Source of the DNA: Cylindrobasidium torrendii FP15055 ss-10
Lineage: Eukaryota; Basidiomycota; Agaricomycetes; Agaricales; Physalacriaceae
Direction of reading: 5' to 3'
Length of the DNA: 19,562 bases
Assembly: GCA_000934385.1 (NCBI GenBank)
Contig: KN880802.1
Span: 1-19,562 of the forward strand
The notes under the pieces are model-generated. The model saw nothing but the letters and a program-made list of their open reading frames with translations. It had not been told where the DNA came from and made no database searches. Positions 1 to 8,549 of the stretch are shown here, one piece after another. The stretch's first letter is position 1, and each line of letters starts with the position of its first letter. Both the position numbers and the translations under genes were made by a program.

Positions 1-160
1 AGAGTAGTATTTCATGTGAAGCGGGACGTCGGGACGTCAGAAATAAACGTTGGTTCGAGCTACGAAAAAGACGCACACAGATCCAATCATCAGGTGTTCA
101 TTCTCATTCCATCGTAACTCTGCGCTACCGCACGCAGAGGGCGCAAGGTTCATCATGTTG

Positions 161-183
161 GTGTCGGTGTCGGTGTCGGTGTC
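161..183. repeat. Hexanucleotide microsatellite
   Basis: The unit gtgtcg repeats 3.8 times without interruption. It lies in the 5' 650 bases of the window, where I find no convincing gene. On the - strand it would encode an alternating Asp-Thr tract inside a 99-codon open frame, but that frame has no supporting motif or splice structure. Confidence 0.9.
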
Positions 184-658
184 CGCGACTGCCTGTCTTC
201 CCGACGAAAAGCCGTGGAAGTAGGCGAACGCGAAAAACAACAGGGTATCCAGAGGTTCATAGAATAAGGTCACTGTCGTCTCCGCAGAGGTCGCTGCTGC
301 GAGAGGACTCGAGGAAGGGTGGGTGCCAGACAGCACAGAGCTAGGTCAAGAGGAATTGCCTGACTGCTGGGCCCAGGTTGATTCGGCGTTTGCCGTTGCC
401 TGCCACCGCTGTGCCGCCGCCTCAGACCTGCCGCCATAATAAAATCCCCCGATGCCCTGCTGCCGGCCGAGCCTGTTCAGCAGTAGGTGTTCGAGTATTT
501 GTTGTCGATCCTCTTTGACAGCGAGCTGTAGTCTGTGGAGTCGTCAACCCCGATCAAAAAGCATGATTGATCGATCCGCCGCCCCTTCTGCCTCCCACCA
601 GCAACAGCGGTCTGCTCTTTGCTGCTTCCCTTCTATCTTTCGTATACATTTTCTAGAT
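184..658. other. No supported gene; probable promoter region
   Basis: I see no convincing gene here. The last 60 bases (about 600-658) become pyrimidine-rich on the + strand, as is common just upstream of basidiomycete start codons. I read that part as the promoter/leader of the gene starting at 659. A + strand open frame runs through from 452 into that gene, but its 5' portion is Ser/Arg/Cys-rich and looks like untranslated leader. Confidence 0.35.
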
Positions 659-1715
659 ATGGATCATCGACGCAGTGTACCGTCACCACAGGAGCAGCGA
701 CATTTTAGCTGGATGTACTCCGACATCCCCTTCGGGTTCAAGCTGAACATGGCAACTGGACAAGAACAGGTGCTGCAGCAAAGCCACTCGTCTACCACCG
801 CGCCACAGAGTGTCTATCGTAGTACGCTTCAAAAGGCGTAAGCAGAGCTTAGTATTTTCTGCGATGGCCTTGTTCATGGTTGACAGCGCGTCGCTCGTTC
901 GACAGACGTAGGCAGCGCCGACATCCTACTGAAATGACTGCTCATCCAGCCATATAGATCTGAGGCAGCCTTGTCTCTCGTAGAGGCATCTGGTATTCTC
1001 CCAGTTGTGACGTGAGTATAGGGAGGCAATTCGGCTCGCATTTTGCCTTACTCACATTAACAAGGTCTGCCAGCGAGTAAGTGATATACAGTCACGGCCT
1101 TGTAAGGCTTCCTAGGTTTTGGTAATTATCTTTCGTCCTCTTCCAGCATTCCAGAGGACACCGTCAGCATTCCAGAGGACACCGTCAGCAGTCAAGTGGA
1201 CACCGCGACTAATGGATGTATGAGTGAGGGTCCTCCCCCTTCAATCCAGGAGGACGACGTAATCAGTGAACGCATGAGTGAGGGTCGGCTTGATGATGTC
1301 GATGAGGATTCGCGCACAATGAACTTCAGGTGAGCTATTATCTTACAATCTTGCTGCAATTTGTCACGGTTGTTTTAGGGTTCGATATCTTGGCTCGGCC
1401 AAGGTGTACAAATCTGACCGTCGTGTACGCACCGTCCTTGTATCTGCGCCTGCTCAGAGAATGGTAACCGCCGAGAGGCTTCTCTCAGGCGGCGTACAGA
1501 CCTATTATCCTGAAACTACGCTGCCGGGGGATATTCTCATTTCTATGGTTACCTCGCAGGATACGATGCACGAATCTGTGTGGTCTTATTCACCAGATGG
1601 CGTATGGACTCAGGTACATGCCGGTTCTGAATGGGTCATTGAGGAGCAAACATATTTACTGCGTCTTTCTGGGCGGTTCCCGTCACTCACCAAGAATCGC
1701 AACCATATGCGTTAA
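659..1715 (+). CDS. Five-exon gene, unknown protein
   Basis: Exons 659-837, 958-1011, 1065-1076, 1147-1329 and 1379-1715 join with compatible phases into one frame of 255 codons. Introns are 120, 53, 70 and 49 nt; donors are gtaagc, gtgagt, gtaagt and gtgagc, and all end in AG. The third exon is only 12 nt; skipping it (one 135-nt intron) keeps the frame, so its use is uncertain. The start was chosen at 659 because a pyrimidine-rich tract precedes it and the protein becomes ordinary from there. The middle is acidic and Ser/Thr-rich with a duplicated IPEDTVS motif from a 21-bp tandem duplication. The C-terminal 110 residues look like a compact beta-rich domain with several Tyr and Trp. There is no signal peptide or membrane segment. 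I do not recognise the family; the splice chain is inference. Confidence 0.5.
1147..1188 (+). repeat. 21-bp tandem duplication inside an exon
   Basis: Two identical 21-bp units (1147-1167, 1168-1188), followed by a partial third copy, sit at the start of exon 4 of the gene at 659-1715. The period is a multiple of three, so it duplicates the heptapeptide IPEDTVS without breaking the frame. Confidence 0.9.
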
Positions 1716-2152
1716 CGCTCCACTCGAACCATCTTGTACGGCAATCACTCGGCCACTGAGCCAACTAATTTATTCGGGGATATTGAAGCAAAGGGGGAGG
1801 GGGCAGTATATTGAAGGATCATTGAATTATAATGCCCATGTTTCTATCCGGCTTGAAGCTTGATTAATTAACCCAGCAGGAAATGTGTCGATGAGAATTG
1901 GTGGAAATAAATGGAAAATATGTAAATAGAATCCATGGACAGATACCGCCAATTTCGAACGGATCCGCTGTAAACAGCAGTAAGTTCAGTCGTGTGCGCT
2001 CCGTGAACAGCAGCGGACAGCAGTATTTCGGGATAACGGGCATCGGTACGGGTCTGTGTCAAATTGCAATTTATGATCCATCTCAACATATCATAAAATC
2101 TGCAGAAGTATGCCGAATGTTATCACACAAGTATATGCTAATAAAGTAAGCA
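1716..2152. other. Intergenic, nothing supported
   Basis: AT-richer DNA between a + strand gene ending at 1715 and a - strand gene ending at 2153. The two genes converge, so this is expected to hold both 3' ends. Open frames on both strands are short, with no splice pattern or recognisable motif. No transposon ends are visible. Confidence 0.4.
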
Positions 2153-3205
2153 CTAAGTCGATGCAATAATATAATATCCTGCACCGAACCTGGCTGCCTC
2201 TTCAGTCTGCTCACGCACCTTCCAGTCTGTAGATACAGTATACTTAGTACCCTGCCGACGCGACAGTAAACCAATCACCTTCTGCTCACTAGCTGGAAGG
2301 TTGTTCCAGACAACCTTAAAATCTGACTCACGAGCCTCGGGATGCGCCCATTCGAGAATGAGATGCAAGTTTTTGCACTAGCGTACATCAGAACGATACT
2401 GCGGTGATCTGAATGAACTTGCCCAAACGACTTACCAATACTGCCCTTAGCTAGGATGAGAAACTGGTCGGCACCGCTGATGGCACGGGAGGTGTCGTCG
2501 ATGAACTTGGCGTCGGCGTTGGCAGTAGTTGACCTGGATAGATTGGCTGGAGGCATGGTTGACCAGCTGGATGGCGGGCGCAGGGGTGCCGAGGATGTCG
2601 ATGCCGCCGCATCCGAGGAATTGATGGCACCGGGGAGTTTGACGGTGCCGCCGCATCGGGAGAATTTGATGGCGCGGCTGCATCTGGGGAATTTGACTTG
2701 AATTTGACGGTGCCGCCGTGTCTGGGGAATTCAATGGCGCCGTATCTGGGAAGTTCGATGGTGCTGCACCTGGAGAGTTTGACGGTGTCGCCGCATCGGG
2801 GGAGTTCAACAGTGCCGCCGCATCGGAGGAGTTTAACGGCACCGTTGCATCGGGCGAGTTTGACGGTGCCGCCGCATCAGGGGAATTTGACGGTGCTGCA
2901 TCTGTTGAAGCTGATGGCACTGTATCTGGGGAAGTCGACGGTGCCGCACCTGGTGAAGTAGATGGCACTGTGCCCGTGGTGAGGAAGCCAGTGGTGCCAT
3001 GTCTGGGGTATTGGACTGTGTCGTGTCTGTGGGGGTCATTGACGGTTGTGGCACGGTGCTCTCCATGTCGATATCCATGGGGATGGGCGTGAGAGGATGG
3101 TGTTGGGGCGGCAAAGTCGTTGCGGGTTTGAAAGTCGGGAACGACGAATAGGTCTGTCGAGTGGACGTGTCGAACGATTGCGTGCGGAGCACCGGAGCCT
3201 GACAT
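2153..3205 (-). CDS. Gene with Pro/Ser/Asp-rich repeat N-terminus; 5' half frame-broken
   Basis: The 3' half is coherent. An exon ending at 2436, then exons 2377-2332 and 2288-2153, join in phase with donors gtaagt and gtgagt, a ctgat branch site and introns of 58 and 43 nt, ending at TAG. The 5' half is not coherent. The N-terminal segment (frame starting at 3192) is Thr/Pro-rich with a DIDMES patch. The repeat-rich middle (SNSPDAA-like units, about 2985-2700) lies in a second frame, and 2690-2640 in a third. The frame then returns to the first, which runs into the 3' exons. An 11-bp local duplication near 2692-2711 accounts for one shift. Either introns lie within the repeat or the gene is a recent pseudogene. 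Family not recognised. Confidence 0.42.
2625..2985. repeat. Coding-type minisatellite, degenerate 24-27 bp units
   Basis: About a dozen imperfect units of mostly 24 or 27 bp. On the + strand they read as GEFDGAAAS-like units (open 2718-3092); on the - strand, as PSNSPDAA-like units. Many differences between units (gat/gac, ggt/ggc, ttt/ttc, gaa/gag, tcg/tca) fall on the position that is third in both of these frames. The sequence therefore does not say which strand is translated, but the spacing suggests past coding selection. Units whose length is not a multiple of three explain the frame breaks nearby. Confidence 0.85.
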
Positions 3206-3519
3206 GGTGGAAGGAAGACAGAGTACTTACACCTGGCGGGTACTCCGAGTTTAGATCATAATGTCACCGGTATTTCGCAAAGTTGTCAGTGTCACATGTA
3301 CATTGAGCCGCTTGTTGGCTAAAGTATGGAGTTACTGATTTGTACGTATCTATGCGTTTGTCTTTAGACTCCCAAATAATCCTTTCGCTAGCTACTGTAA
3401 GTCACAGATTCTTACATACGAAACATTGGGCGCGCCAACCGATGTTTGCGGCTAGCTACTGATTGTCACAGAGGGACTTTCCGCTGGGCTATCGCTAGCT
3501 ATAGCTTGAGCTTGATTAC
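3206..3519. other. Intergenic with a short direct repeat
   Basis: Upstream region of the - strand gene ending at 3205. It holds a 22-23 bp near-duplicate (3386-3407 and 3449-3471), each containing gctagctactg followed by a conserved gtcacag. This could be a duplicated regulatory site or chance. Nothing else is supported. Confidence 0.4.
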
Positions 3520-3753
3520 TTGCTGTTTGTGATGACTCAAATCAGTTCTTGGATTAATGATGTAAGGACCTCGAGATGTGCTTTGGTGTGTTGCCCTGTC
3601 ATGCCATATATATCACTCATATTTGAGACGGAGAAGGACACGGGTGTCCCTTGTAAAGGCATGGCATTGCATGCTAGAGTCCTTAATAGTAACATTGCCA
3701 CTATGCTTGTGGAGGAGCTCATATTCCAGAATCTCGAAGATAAATTATCTTAA
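3520..3753 (+). CDS. Possible single exon, unknown
   Basis: A 77-codon open frame whose second half (from the Met at 3601) has balanced composition and an acidic amphipathic C-terminus, ending in LEDKLS and a TAA stop. No flanking exons, domain or promoter could be tied to it. It is listed because it is the most protein-like sequence in this gene-poor stretch; it may be chance. Confidence 0.22.
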   Translation: MLFVMTQISSWINDVRTSRCALVCCPVMPYISLIFETEKDTGVPCKGMALHARVLNSNIATMLVEELIFQNLEDKLS

Positions 3754-4344
3754 ACGGTCTTCCTTGTCTATATATGACTCGGATTGGCCTGGTTTGCAAA
3801 ATGAGTAGGTTGCAATCTGTTTGACACTGCTGATCTCTGTGTTTATGTATTGCATTGGTACTTTTCGGTTGGTCATCCAGAATAGAATATCAAATAATCC
3901 TTTTACCTATCTGGTGTACCTCCCAGGGCACTTGATTCCTCAATCGCGCCGTGCAGGGCGCGTCGCGCACATCGAAGCGGCGCAGATCACGTGGCTCTCG
4001 GCGCTTGTCCCGGGACGCCGGCGGCTAAAAAGGATCCAGGCCTTCGTTTGCCTGCCTAATATAATATGACTAATAGTGACTAAGCAGGCCATGTATAGAT
4101 CACGCTCTGAATGTGGTGAACATGTTCCATTGCACTACAAGATTGACGCGATAGTACATGTAACTCATTCACCACGATGGTCTGGTGTATTTGATTTTTC
4201 TTGGCGCGCCTGACCCACTGTCCCAAAGACTGTACAACCGCATATCAGGATACAGCCATATAGAGAATAAGCAAGATAACAAAGCTTACCCGGCGTGTCA
4301 GACGTGAGCATCGAGCAGGGCGCTCCAAAGGGCGCCCGCTTCGC
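3754..4344. other. No gene seen; contains a GC-rich patch
   Basis: Open frames are short and compositionally odd. Bases about 3945-4030 form a sharply GC-rich island (repeated gcgc and gcgg runs) in otherwise AT-leaning DNA. No transposon ends or RNA genes were recognised. Confidence 0.35.
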
Positions 4345-4611
4345 GTGCTGTGTAGCAACAACGAGTCTGGAAACCAGACGGCTGTTGGGGCAGGCAAACT
4401 AGGCTATCCAATAATCAGCCATTTGGAGCATCCTAATCACAACGAGCTGACGTACTGTCCGCGCTCCCTTAACGATGCGATTTCCGACCAAGAGGCCGCG
4501 CGGGTTGCTCTGATCCTGTCAAGTGTAAGCCGACGGGAATCTGTGGGATGGCGGTTGATGCTCACGTTCTTCACCCCGGAGCGATCCGCCACCGTGGTGG
4601 TCGAACACTAA
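4345..4611 (+). CDS. Possible exon, unknown
   Basis: An 88-codon open frame that begins at a non-ATG codon, so if real it is an exon preceded by a splice site. The central part has ordinary protein-like composition, with His/Asn-rich and Leu/Val-rich stretches. A different frame just upstream (about 4310-4400) is equally open. I cannot identify a family or a full gene model. Confidence 0.2.
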   Translation: MLCSNNESGNQTAVGAGKLGYPIISHLEHPNHNELTYCPRSLNDAISDQEAARVALILSSVSRRESVGWRLMLTFFTPERSATVVVEH

Positions 4612-4713
4612 AGTGCACGCAGCCTACGTACCCGTTTATATAGGATTACGGTTGCCAAACAAATATCGGCTTGATTGCCGAACGTGTGGCGGAGGTGGTT
4701 TGCACTTTAGTCT
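4606..4713. repeat. Short inverted repeat with CACTA-like start
   Basis: The 10-mer ctaaagtgca at 4608-4617 is matched by its reverse complement at 4701-4710, and the left copy is preceded by ca, giving CACTA at 4606. The unit is about 108 bp. The right end reads TAGTC rather than TAGTG, and no target duplication is visible. It could be a tiny non-autonomous element, a hairpin or coincidence. Confidence 0.3.
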
Positions 4714-4925
4714 GAGCTTTCGCAGCCATTAAGACGTGATGCTGCAGGGAGCTGAGCGTAAAACTACACGGATAGATGCACGAATTTCTTGTACGGTTTG
4801 TCATCCATATCTGGGGCAAGCTGGGGCACGTTAATCTTATATGGTTTGTTGTATATCGTCAGAGATTGACTTGGCAGACTTTCCGTGCGCTTATGGAGCT
4901 CAATCGTGGAAAGGAATTCAAGCGC

Positions 4926-5229
4926 CAGTATGACTATTCATTTTGAGCGCAGCTTTCATCGCTATTGCATTTGGTTTATTTCCGTGGTGTTTACCCAATG
5001 AACTTCGCACGAACGTCGAAATGCGCAACTCTAGCTACATGCTACATGCACATCGTGTAAGATACATGCGAGACCCTCGAGAAACCTCCCCTCGACATTT
5101 GCGAAACTACCGGCTTCGCTTTGGGCATAAGTAAGCAATAATGCACGCAAAGTTGCGCTGCTAGTGCCGCGGCACAGCTTGTAAGCCCCTACACGCACAG
5201 CTAATAATTCTAGTGAGTTTAATTGCTAA
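4926..5229 (+). repeat. Left arm of large inverted repeat
   Basis: The core 4939-5184 (246 bp) is the reverse complement of 5653-5898 with a single mismatch (t in the left arm against g in the right at the tenth codon of a shared 63-codon frame). Similarity continues outward to cagtat at 4926 with a few substitutions, and inward to about 5229 at lower identity. A perfect 12-bp palindrome (gtgccgcggcac) lies at 5164-5175. The arm carries a 63-codon open frame in both copies, with no known motif. Confidence 0.93.
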
Positions 5230-5606
5230 GGCAGAGATATGTACTCTCTATTGTGTGGCGCTCGTGGGCGGCGGTGGTGGGATATCCTTGGACATCATAG
5301 GAGTGCATGAGAGTATCTGACCCACCGCTAATAGCCTCGTTTTTTATGATCTGAAGGGTTATATAGGTGCATTGGACGTACACTGCGACCAGAGAACATC
5401 ATACTACAAAGGTGCCAGTGCTGCGGTGCTCGCAGCTCGCGACAAGGGTCCTTAGACATTGTATTCATGTACCAGCACTTCCAGAGCAATCTCTCTATAT
5501 AAAAAAAAAATAACGAAAAGTATAATGCCTCACTACTACATGGCATTCACTATTACTCTGACATGTGCCACACAACGCACAATGTTACTTTCCTGTATTT
5601 CCCTTT
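5230..5606. other. Spacer of the inverted repeat
   Basis: About 377 bp between the two arms. It contains a run of ten A residues near 5503-5512 and no supported gene. It would form the loop if transcribed through both arms. Confidence 0.8.
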
Positions 5607-5911
5607 TTAGCAACCAAACTTGCTAGCATTATTAGCTGCACGTGCGTGGGGTTTACAAGCTGTGCCGCGGCACTAGCAGCGCAACTTTGCGTGCATTATT
5701 GCTTACTTATGCCCAAAGCGAAGCCGGTAGTTTCGCAAATGTCGAGGGGAGGTTTCTCGAGGGTCTCGCATGTATCTTACACGATGTGCATGTAGCATGT
5801 AGCTAGAGTTGCGCATTTCGACGTTCGTGCGAAGTTCATTGGGTAAACACCACGGAAATAAACCAACTGCAATAGCGATGAAAGCTGCGCTCAAAATGGA
5901 TAGCTATACTG
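5607..5911 (-). repeat. Right arm of large inverted repeat
   Basis: Inverted copy of 4926-5229. The 246-bp core (5653-5898) differs from the left arm at one base. Outside the core, right-flank sequence out to about 5960 still resembles the left flank near 4885-4925: on the - strand both read as Leu-Asn-x-Gly-Lys-x-x-Lys-Arg ending in Tyr-Ser/Asp-Tyr-x-Phe-stop. The duplication may therefore once have included the 3' end of a coding sequence. No flanking target duplication was found. Confidence 0.92.
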
Positions 5912-6462
5912 AATATGTATGTTGGTAAAGTTGCGCTTGATTTTTTTTCCACAATTGAGCGCCTTATTCAGGTCATCCAAATTCAGTAATGCCACTGCGG
6001 CCCGCGGGTTTTGTAGAAAAGCTTTAGCGCAAAGCAGGTGCTGAAGAACTTTGCGTGGCCGGAGTTGTAAGTGGGCCACAGCCCATGGAACAGCCAGACT
6101 GCGGCTAGAATTCCACTTGGTGTATAAACTCGCGCTGGTTATTTTGGTTCTACGACGTACTTAGGGTGATGAGCGCATTCTAGAGAATACCATTCCCCCT
6201 TTACACCTTCGACCGCCTCGCCTCGCGCTACAAGCGTTTGTTAGCATGCTGCGGTGTGTACGCCAGTGTCTTGGACGTCGCACCTCATCTCCTTGGTTGT
6301 CGTCTAGACCTCGCTTGGGGTTTGACCTGTAGGTCCTCTCCTGATCCACTATGGACTGTCGGGAGGGTGGGCGCTTTTCCATGGACTATGACGTACCGAG
6401 ACTGTATCCATGTATGTACACCCTACTGTGGTTGTGTAAGCCAAGCAGAGGGGCGCCATGCG
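5912..6462. other. Flank of inverted repeat, no supported gene
   Basis: Contains a 62-codon - strand frame (5891-6079) whose 3' end is the region resembling the left flank of the inverted repeat, and overlapping open frames on both strands at 6160-6470. None shows a family motif or a convincing splice chain. The first part may be a gene remnant copied with the repeat. Confidence 0.35.
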
Positions 6463-7019
6463 CTATGAAGATTGAGCGCACTTTTGTCCAGTGACTGAGC
6501 ACTTATATTGGCTACTTGTCTTGGCCAATGGAAAGTTGAGAAAGCATGACTCAGCCTGTGAATATTATGAGTCTCTCTGACCTACGTATACACGAGCGCC
6601 CTGAAAACTCACCCCGTCAGGTAGGAGGCGGGCGATGACAACAGACTGGGTGTTAACCGAATCAGGGTCGGGCTGCCAGGAAAGCGTCACTATCGAAGGA
6701 TTTGGACTGCTGTTGTCGAGGAGCACGATGCTTGTTATCACGCGGGTGAAAAGATAGTTGTGGTTGAGTGCGATACCGTCGCCTGGGTTGAGCGTGATGC
6801 CCCTTCCGGCTGATTTGAGTGAGCACTCTGTAATTGATTGTACGACGCACCATGAACCACTGGGAACCTCACACCAAAATTTGGTTTCTGCCATTACTGA
6901 AAGAGAAGAGCAGTGCCTCTCGGACCGCATACCGGGTCTTTGAGCTCACAGCGTCTGATCTCGATTGCCTGATAAATCAACGACTGGCGCCGCGACGAAT
7001 CATACTTATGCATGACCAT
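6463..7019 (-). CDS. Three-exon gene, unknown 148-residue protein
   Basis: Exons 7019-6950, 6896-6613 and 6555-6463 join in phase (70, 284 and 93 nt; 149 codons with the TAG stop). Introns are 53 and 57 nt with donors gtgagc and gtgagt; the first acceptor follows a strong pyrimidine run. Translation starts at the ATG at 7019, with a second in-frame ATG two codons on. The protein is soluble-looking: a short basic N-terminus, a Cys/Trp-rich segment (WCEVPSGSWC, residues about 30-39), a beta-rich middle with a repeated Gly-x-Ile/Gly-x-Ala-Leu-Asn pattern, and a Cys-containing tail. There is no signal peptide or membrane span. I do not recognise the family. The central 94-codon exon is the best evidence; the flanking exons are inferred. 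Confidence 0.55.
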
Positions 7020-7244
7020 TGATTGACATTGTGTGCGTGGATCTGAATCCACACCCATCTATCCTATCCTATCCAGGATACGTAGATGAAGGCGAACTTG
7101 CAGCCATCACAGATTGACAATGATAACGATACAAATGAATGCGAGCACAAACTCGGGTTCCAGCACAAGGTCCAGACTTTCAAATCTCAGCCTTCTATTG
7201 ATGCTTGTTTCGCACTCTCTCCTAGCTAGGCCATGGGCTTAATG
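7020..7244. other. Intergenic upstream of a - strand gene
   Basis: Probably contains the promoter of the gene starting at 7019. A hairpin with stem gtggat/atccac lies at about 7035-7050, followed by three tandem tatcc units near 7062-7076. No gene is supported. Confidence 0.35.
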
Positions 7245-7410
7245 ACAGGGAGGGATGTAAGCACCCCAAAGAGCTGCTGAAAAACTCTTTAATTGCGAGG
7301 ATAAGGTGCATGTGCGAGTAAAACACCGGACCACGCGCAGTATAATTAGAGCCGCCTTCATTGTCTGTATCGCATTCACCAGCGGCCGAGCTATAATCCA
7401 GCACCCTCTA
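7245..7410 (-). CDS. Probable internal exon(s), unknown
   Basis: On the - strand an open frame with natural composition (an Asp/Gly/Asn-rich segment, then a hydrophobic HMHLILAIKEFF stretch) is followed by a gtgctt donor-like site near 7265. An ATG in another frame at 7451 could supply a first exon through a short intron ending near 7405, but I could not settle the phase. Treat it as gene evidence, not as a model. Confidence 0.28.
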
Positions 7411-7494
7411 CCGCAAACAGCTTCACCGACGTGTACCGTGTCTAGTTGCATCGGGCCAGTCCCTCCTGTACATTTGATTATTAGTTGCCCTGCC

Positions 7495-7515
7495 CTCAGC
7501 GCTCAGCGCTCAGCG
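7495..7515. repeat. Three tandem 7-bp units
   Basis: The unit ctcagcg occurs three times in perfect tandem. It lies between genes and is probably replication slippage. Confidence 0.85.
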
Positions 7516-7644
7516 GATGGCGTACGGACAACGCTCGAGGGATAGGCTCAAGCATTAGTATTCGCTATTCAAGACCAGATACCTTAGCTATGATACATGT
7601 GATGTTTTGACCAGCGGACTCTGACAGATAGGTCGCGTTGCTTC

Positions 7645-8454
7645 ATGTTTGCATTCATTGGAAAGGTTCTGCCCCGACAAGTTCGTGTAAGTATCTCAGT
7701 TTGCAACAAGAATCTAATAACCGCCGTCCTCAAGAGGACATTCAGCAAACCCTGTTCATTATTAGAGCGTGGTTCTGAATCGGACTGCGCTAGCCCTACA
7801 TTCGCCGGACTCGCGAGGTGAGTGATAAGTTACATTGAGGGAGTCTGTGAGGTGCAGTCAGCTACTTCGCCGAAGGCAGGCTTAGTCGGGGTACCATCTG
7901 TGACCGCGTTGTTTACCCGCAAGATACTGCATCCCCTGGGCGCATTTTGGATGGTGGGTCCTCGTTGTAGTCTGCGCGTCGCAGCTGGGCGATCGCAAGT
8001 CCTCGCGGCTTTGTTCATGCAGAACGTCCATCTTGCCGGCCAGATGTCCCTCCACCAGTCATTGGGCAATTCGGAGCAGTGTCGGCGAGGAGTTTGCATC
8101 CTCACAGGAAATTTCTAAGCCGGAGCAGGCGCGGTTTGTATGCTTTGTGCGCTGGGAGGGTATGCTGACGCTAAGGCAGTAATGAGTCAAACATCAGAAG
8201 GGAATGTCAGGATGTGGGTGCGCACCCATCCAACCACCCCGCTGGGCGGCGCCGAACTTACACATCCGCGTGCTGCAAGACTTGCTTGCGTTGGTCTACC
8301 ACGGTACCTCGACGAGTTTCGTAAGTAGGTGAAGGATAGGCGCATATTACATCTCCACCGATGGCTATTCTTCGATTCGCGTCACCCGCACCACCGACTT
8401 TAGAAAATCGTAGGGTCGAAACACTGTAGGCGGCGGGATTGCGGCGTGGGATAG
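7645..8454 (+). CDS. Six-exon gene, Arg-rich N-terminus, unknown
   Basis: Exons 7645-7686, 7735-7817, 7880-7953, 8023-8159, 8198-8320 and 8404-8454 join in phase into 170 codons including the stop. Introns are 48, 62, 69, 38 and 83 nt. Donors gtaagt, gtgagt, gtgggt, gtatgc and gtaagt are good; the first intron has a ctaat branch site. An alternative acceptor at 7885 shortens exon 3 by two codons. The first 30 residues (MFAFIGKVLPRQVRRTFSKP onward) lack acidic residues up to the Leu-Leu-Glu and are rich in Arg, Lys and hydrophobics, which fits a mitochondrial presequence. The remainder is basic, Pro/Cys-rich and unrecognised. The 38-nt intron is shorter than usual, so exons 4-6 are less certain than exons 1-2. 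Confidence 0.45.
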
Positions 8455-8549
8455 CCCCCCAGATCCAGACAAGGTCTTACAGAGACGTGTACCGTCCCAT
8501 AGCTCGTTCAGGTTCATACTCCTGAGATCACGGCCTGGTCGTTCGACAG

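Noticed and set aside
4926..5911. Standard MITE with target duplication
   Set aside because: No direct repeat flanks either the exact arm ends or the extended ends. It is therefore listed only as an inverted repeat.
7029..7055. tRNA-like hairpin
   Set aside because: Only one stem-loop is present. There is no acceptor stem or T-arm motif nearby.
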